Assembly (NCBI RefSeq): GCF_009496005.1
Contig: NZ_WIBF01000003.1
Location: 1-64,000, forward strand
DNA from: Tritonibacter litoralis
Lineage (GTDB): Bacteria > Pseudomonadota > Alphaproteobacteria > Rhodobacterales > Rhodobacteraceae
Reading direction: 5' to 3'
Length of the DNA: 64,000 bases
Position 1 is the stretch's first letter. Each line of letters begins with the position of its first letter. The notes under the pieces are model-generated. The model had not been told where the DNA came from, did not search any database, and saw nothing but the letters and a program-made list of their open reading frames with translations. Made by a program: the position numbers and the translations under genes. Shown one piece after another: positions 60,613 to 64,000 of this stretch.

Positions 60613-62748
60613 ATGTTCGACGTTACCAAAAAATCGATGCAGTGGGGCGAAGACACGCTGACACTGGAAACTGGCAAAATCGCACGTCAGGCCGACGGCA
60701 CCGTGATCGCCACTTTGGGCGAAACCAGCGTTATGGCCAACGTGACCTTTGCCAAGGCACAAAAGCCCGGTCAGGATTTCTTTCCGCTAACCGTGCACTA
60801 CCAAGAAAAATACTATGCCGCCGGTAAAGTTCCCGGTGGTTTCTTCAAGCGTGAAGCGCGTCCGACCGAAAAAGAGACGCTGACCGCGCGTCTGATCGAC
60901 CGTCCGATCCGCCCGCTGTTTGTCCCTGGCTTCAAAAACGAAGTTCTGGTGATGTGTACCGTGCTGTCCCACGATCTGGTCAATGACCCGGATATCGTGG
61001 CGATGATCGCAGCTTCTGCCGCGCTGACCATTTCCGGCGCGCCGTTCCGTGGTCCGATTGCCGGTGCACGTGTGGGCTTTGTGGATGGTGAATATGTCCT
61101 GAACCCAACCGTGGATGACATGCAGGACCTGCGTCTGAACCCGGAACAGCGTCTGGATCTGGTTGTTGCCGGCACCAAAGACGCCGTGATGATGGTGGAA
61201 TCGGAAGCTTACGAGCTGACCGAGGACGAAATGCTGGGTGCGGTGACCTTCGCACACGAGCAGCTCCAACCGGTCATCGACCTGATCATTGATCTGGCCG
61301 AAGAAAGCGCCAAAGAACCGTTTGAGTTCAAAGCGCCAGACTATTCGGAACTGTTCGAAGTGGTGAAAGCTGCAGGCGAAGAGAAAATGCGCGCAGCTTA
61401 CGCGATCAGCGACAAGCAAGAGCGTGTTGCAGCGGTTTCTGCTCTGAAAGAAGAGATCATCGCAGGTCTCTCTGAGGAGCAGCAAGAAGACGAAAACCTC
61501 GGCTCCGCGCTCAAGAAGCTGGAATCCGGCGTTCTGCGTGGCGACGTTGTGAAAAACGGCCGCCGCATCGACGGTCGTGCCCTGGATCAGGTTCGCGCGA
61601 TCGAGTGCGAAACCGGCCTGTTGCCGCGGACCCACGGTTCGGCTCTGTTCACACGTGGCGAGACCCAAGGTCTGGTTGTGACCACTTTGGGCACTGGCGA
61701 CGATGAGCAGTTCATCGACAGCTTGCACGGCAACTTCAAATCGAATTTCCTGCTGCATTACAACTTCCCGCCCTATTCGGTTGGTGAAGTTGGCCGCGTG
61801 GGCTCCCCCGGTCGTCGTGAAATCGGTCACGGCAAACTGGCATGGCGTGCGCTGCAGGCTGTTCTGCCGGCACCGACCGACTTCCCTTACACCGTGCGTG
61901 TTGTCTCCGAGATCACCGAATCCAACGGCTCTTCCTCGATGGCATCCGTCTGTGGTGGCTCTCTGTCCATGATGGACGCGGGCGTTCCGCTGAAGGCACC
62001 GGTTGCTGGTGTTGCAATGGGTCTGGTTCTGGAAGACGACGGCTCATACGGCATTCTGACCGACATCCTGGGTGACGAAGACCACCTGGGCGACATGGAC
62101 TTCAAAGTTGCGGGTACTGAAGCAGGCATCACCAGCTTGCAGATGGACATCAAGGTTGCAGGCATCACGCCTGAGATCATGAAGTCTGCATTGGCACAGG
62201 CGAAAGAAGGCCGGATGCACATCCTGGGTGAAATGGCGAAATCTCTGACCGAAGCGTCCGAGTTCTCCGCTCATGCGCCGCGTATCGAGACCATGAACAT
62301 CCCGACCGACAAGATCCGTGAAGTCATCGGCTCTGGCGGTAAGGTGATCCGTGAGATCGTTGAAACCTCCGGTGCAAAAGTCGACATCAACGACGACGGC
62401 GTGATCAAGATTGCGTCTGCCAACGGCGAAGCGATCCAAAAAGCCTATGACATGATCTATTCGATCGTGGCTGAGCCCGAAGAAGGACAGATCTACACCG
62501 GTAAAGTTGTGAAGATCGTCGACTTTGGTGCCTTTGTGAACTTCTTTGGCAAGCGCGATGGTCTGGTGCACGTGTCCCAGATCCTGAACAAACGCCTGAA
62601 CCACCCGTCCGACGTTCTGAAAGAAGGTCAGGAAGTGAAAGTCAAACTTCTGGGCTTTGACGATCGCGGCAAGGTGCGTCTGTCGATGAAAGTTGTCGAT
62701 CAGGAAACCGGCGAAGAGATCGTCGAAAAGAAAGACGACGCAGAGTAA
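60613..62748 (+). CDS. pnp: polyribonucleotide nucleotidyltransferase (PNPase)
   Basis: A 711-residue 3'-5' phosphorolytic exoribonuclease. Two RNase PH-like domains (first 1-215, second 310-540, with the phosphate and metal site of [20 protein letters not shown]), a helical linker between them, a KH domain (about 555-613; [20 protein letters not shown]) and an S1 domain (about 622-690; [20 protein letters not shown]). It degrades mRNA within the degradosome and can tail RNA. Standard length. Start ATG 60613. Confidence 0.98.
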   Translation: MFDVTKKSMQWGEDTLTLETGKIARQADGTVIATLGETSVMANVTFAKAQKPGQDFFPLTVHYQEKYYAAGKVPGGFFKREARPTEKETLTARLIDRPIRPLFVPGFKNEVLVMCTVLSHDLVNDPDIVAMIAASAALTISGAPFRGPIAGARVGFVDGEYVLNPTVDDMQDLRLNPEQRLDLVVAGTKDAVMMVESEAYELTEDEMLGAVTFAHEQLQPVIDLIIDLAEESAKEPFEFKAPDYSELFEVVKAAGEEKMRAAYAISDKQERVAAVSALKEEIIAGLSEEQQEDENLGSALKKLESGVLRGDVVKNGRRIDGRALDQVRAIECETGLLPRTHGSALFTRGETQGLVVTTLGTGDDEQFIDSLHGNFKSNFLLHYNFPPYSVGEVGRVGSPGRREIGHGKLAWRALQAVLPAPTDFPYTVRVVSEITESNGSSSMASVCGGSLSMMDAGVPLKAPVAGVAMGLVLEDDGSYGILTDILGDEDHLGDMDFKVAGTEAGITSLQMDIKVAGITPEIMKSALAQAKEGRMHILGEMAKSLTEASEFSAHAPRIETMNIPTDKIREVIGSGGKVIREIVETSGAKVDINDDGVIKIASANGEAIQKAYDMIYSIVAEPEEGQIYTGKVVKIVDFGAFVNFFGKRDGLVHVSQILNKRLNHPSDVLKEGQEVKVKLLGFDDRGKVRLSMKVVDQETGEEIVEKKDDAE

Positions 62749-62766
62749 TCTGCCTCTGCGATCAAG

Positions 62767-62795
62767 GCGCATCCCTTCTGGGGTGCGCTTCTTCT
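62767..62795 (+). terminator. intrinsic terminator of pnp
   Basis: GCGCATCCC / GGGGTGCGC (62767-62775, 62780-62788) with loop TTCT, then TTCTTCT. One G-U pair. 18 bases after the pnp stop. Confidence 0.75.
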
Positions 62796-62876
62796 ATTTC
62801 TGTCTTTCCGATTTCAGGACATGCGAAGCATTGTCTGGATCAGTGCAGACCGTTTGAAATTAGAATAGGACAGCCA

Positions 62877-63764
62877 ATGAGCCCCTCTTGGTCCCTGTCG
62901 GATGTCACCGTCATCAGCGTGAGCTATAACAGCTCTGCTGTTCTGTCAGACATGATTGCATCGCTGCCCAAAGGCGTCAGAACCATCATCGTCGACAACA
63001 GCGGTCAGGACGCGAAAGCGTTGCGCCAACTCTGCCACTCGACCGGGGCATCGCTTCTGTCAAACGGAGCCAATTTGGGCTTTGGCGTCGCCTGCAACAC
63101 AGGGGCAGAGGCGGCCACAACCGAGTTTTTGCTGTTCCAGAATCCCGATACACTTGTGGACCCTGGTGCAATTGAAGCGCTCCTGAAAACCGCAGCCCAG
63201 TACGACGAAAAAACCGTGCTCACGCCGCGTATTGCCAACAGCAAGGGGCGGCCGAATTTCAAACGTCGTTCCGTTCTGTTGCCACGCAGCGAATGGTTGC
63301 CCAGTGGCTGGCCCGCATCCGAACAAGAAGTGCCTGTGGTTTCAGGGGCTGCGATCTTTGTACGTCGAAGCCTGTTTCAGGACATCGCATTTGATCCCAA
63401 TATTTTCATGTATCATGAAGACGATGACTGGTCGTTGCGGATCCGTGCCGCCGGAGGTCGTCTGATCTTTGTTCCAGAAGCCCACATGAGCCACCGCTCC
63501 GGCCATTCATCAGGGCGCAATCCTGATATTGCCAGGTTCAAAGCCTTCCAATTGGCTAAATCCAAAAGCTACGCTTTGCAAAAACACAACGTCCGCCTGC
63601 CCCGGGCCCGTACGATTGTGGAAGCCTATGTGCAGATGTTGAACCCGGTGAATCTGGTTAATGCACGACGTCGCGCCAGATGTCTGGGATTTCTGCACGG
63701 TGCGTTACACCCTGAAAAATCCTATGCCTCGCCCAAAGATCTTGTGAACCGTCGGCCACAATAA
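62877..63764 (+). CDS. family 2 glycosyltransferase (rhamnosyltransferase-like)
   Basis: A 295-residue GT-A transferase. VTVISVSYNSSAVLSDMIAS starts the fold; LSNGANLGFGVACNTGA, LFQNPDTLVDPGAIEAL (QNPDT as DxD-like motif), VSGAAIFVRRSLFQDI and NIFMYHEDDDWSLRIRAAGG (catalytic ED-like) follow. It probably adds a sugar to a surface polysaccharide; substrate unknown. No other polysaccharide genes in view, but the gene runs to within 60 bases of the next gene. Confidence 0.9.
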   Translation: MSPSWSLSDVTVISVSYNSSAVLSDMIASLPKGVRTIIVDNSGQDAKALRQLCHSTGASLLSNGANLGFGVACNTGAEAATTEFLLFQNPDTLVDPGAIEALLKTAAQYDEKTVLTPRIANSKGRPNFKRRSVLLPRSEWLPSGWPASEQEVPVVSGAAIFVRRSLFQDIAFDPNIFMYHEDDDWSLRIRAAGGRLIFVPEAHMSHRSGHSSGRNPDIARFKAFQLAKSKSYALQKHNVRLPRARTIVEAYVQMLNPVNLVNARRRARCLGFLHGALHPEKSYASPKDLVNRRPQ

Positions 63765-63779
63765 GCGCAGCTTAATTGG

Positions 63780-63800
63780 TTGCGCCCGTCGCGGGCGCAA
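63780..63800. terminator. hairpin between the glycosyltransferase and peroxiredoxin genes
   Basis: TTGCGCCCG TCG CGGGCGCAA, a perfect 9-bp stem in the 57-base gap between convergent genes. No T-run follows on either strand, so termination efficiency is unclear. Confidence 0.5.
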
Positions 63801-63821
63801 ACCTGTTCTTTGCCGCTGTGC

Positions 63822-64000
63822 TTACTCAGGCGCTTTGGTTTTGCGCAGGTAAGGGAAGATGGTTTCGAACTCGCCAAACTTCGCCTTTGCGTCTTCGTTG
63901 GAGACCGCAGGCGGAATGATGACGTCTTCGCCCGGCACCCAGTTGGCTGGAGTTGCAACACCTTTGCCAGACATCTGCAGACCGTCCAAGGCACGTAGGA
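63822..64000 (-). CDS. 1-Cys peroxiredoxin (Prx6-like), 3' end only
   Basis: The last 58 codons of a gene that enters from beyond the right edge (partial). The sequence LRALDGLQMSGKGVATPANW, then VPGEDVIIPPAVSNEDAK and FPYLRKTKAPE, is the C-terminal part of Prx6-type peroxiredoxins, which reduce hydroperoxides. The catalytic Cys is outside the window. Stop TAA at 63822-63824. Confidence 0.85.
   Translation of the reverse strand, partial: LRALDGLQMSGKGVATPANWVPGEDVIIPPAVSNEDAKAKFGEFETIFPYLRKTKAPE

Noticed and set aside
1-64000. Prophage, insertion sequence, integrase or defence island
   Set aside because: No transposase, integrase, phage structural or known defence gene was found; RmuC has been connected to phage defence but is a normal housekeeping gene here.

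Overview
The window is a stretch of chromosome from an alphaproteobacterium of the Rhodobacterales, most likely the Roseobacter group. This rests on high GC with GC-rich third positions, several families typical of that order (DUF3035 lipoprotein, DUF6525, the two-domain aldehyde dehydrogenase behind deoC, SDHAF4 next to rsmB), a 41-residue L36, and a MutL with the endonuclease motif of MutH-less bacteria. There is no rRNA, insertion sequence, prophage or CRISPR array. One tRNA (Val-GAC) is present.

Layout. 1-4.1 kb: msrPQ methionine sulfoxide repair, a GltB-like FMN protein, and a fasciclin-domain protein. 4.1-10.9 kb: clpB with a heat-shock promoter, pyrF, a structured noncoding gap, a NUDIX hydrolase, a DinB-type polymerase, and an N-formylglutamate amidohydrolase. 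10.8-14.2 kb: tRNA-Val followed by rpmJ, then convergent Fe(III) uptake genes (fbpA and fbpB without the ATPase). 14.3-26.6 kb: a LIV-type ABC transporter cluster flanked by two different acyl-CoA ligase genes. It is read divergently from a soluble hybrid histidine kinase and OmpR-type regulator, and the decayed, frameshifted end of a TetR-like gene lies at its distal end.

26.7-30.6 kb: WGR protein, histidine phosphatase, glutathione transferase, and the two saccharopine dehydrogenases of lysine breakdown. 30.6-39.4 kb: a class III cyclase, rmuC and mutL operon, then the sitABCD manganese/iron transporter behind a double Fur-family operator. 39.5-42.8 kb: deoC and an aldehyde dehydrogenase, which together would turn deoxyribose-5-phosphate into glyceraldehyde-3-phosphate plus acetate. 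42.9-51.5 kb (minus strand): an M16 protease pair, a lipoprotein gene next to lspA, purH, a heparinase-like protein and rsmB. 51.6-53.2 kb: SDHAF4, NIPSNAP and dapB with a long inverted repeat.

53.2-64 kb holds the translation and RNA-decay genes rbfA, truB, rpsO and pnp. Accessory genes are inserted at each junction: a phosphodiester glycosidase, a DUF1643 protein, an RTX-repeat protein, a Zur-boxed zinc GTPase, and an SRPBCC/ECF sigma pair. The window ends with a glycosyltransferase and the 3' end of a 1-Cys peroxiredoxin gene.

Most of the window is ordinary core chromosome. The points I would look at first are the TetR-like remnant and the candidate operator of the acyl-CoA/LIV cluster, the structured gap at 7686-8097, the repeated motif in front of fbpA, the metal-regulator boxes, and the accessory insertions in the rbfA-pnp region. 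I found nothing that I can defend as a wholly new system. All assignments are by reading motifs; no database search was run.
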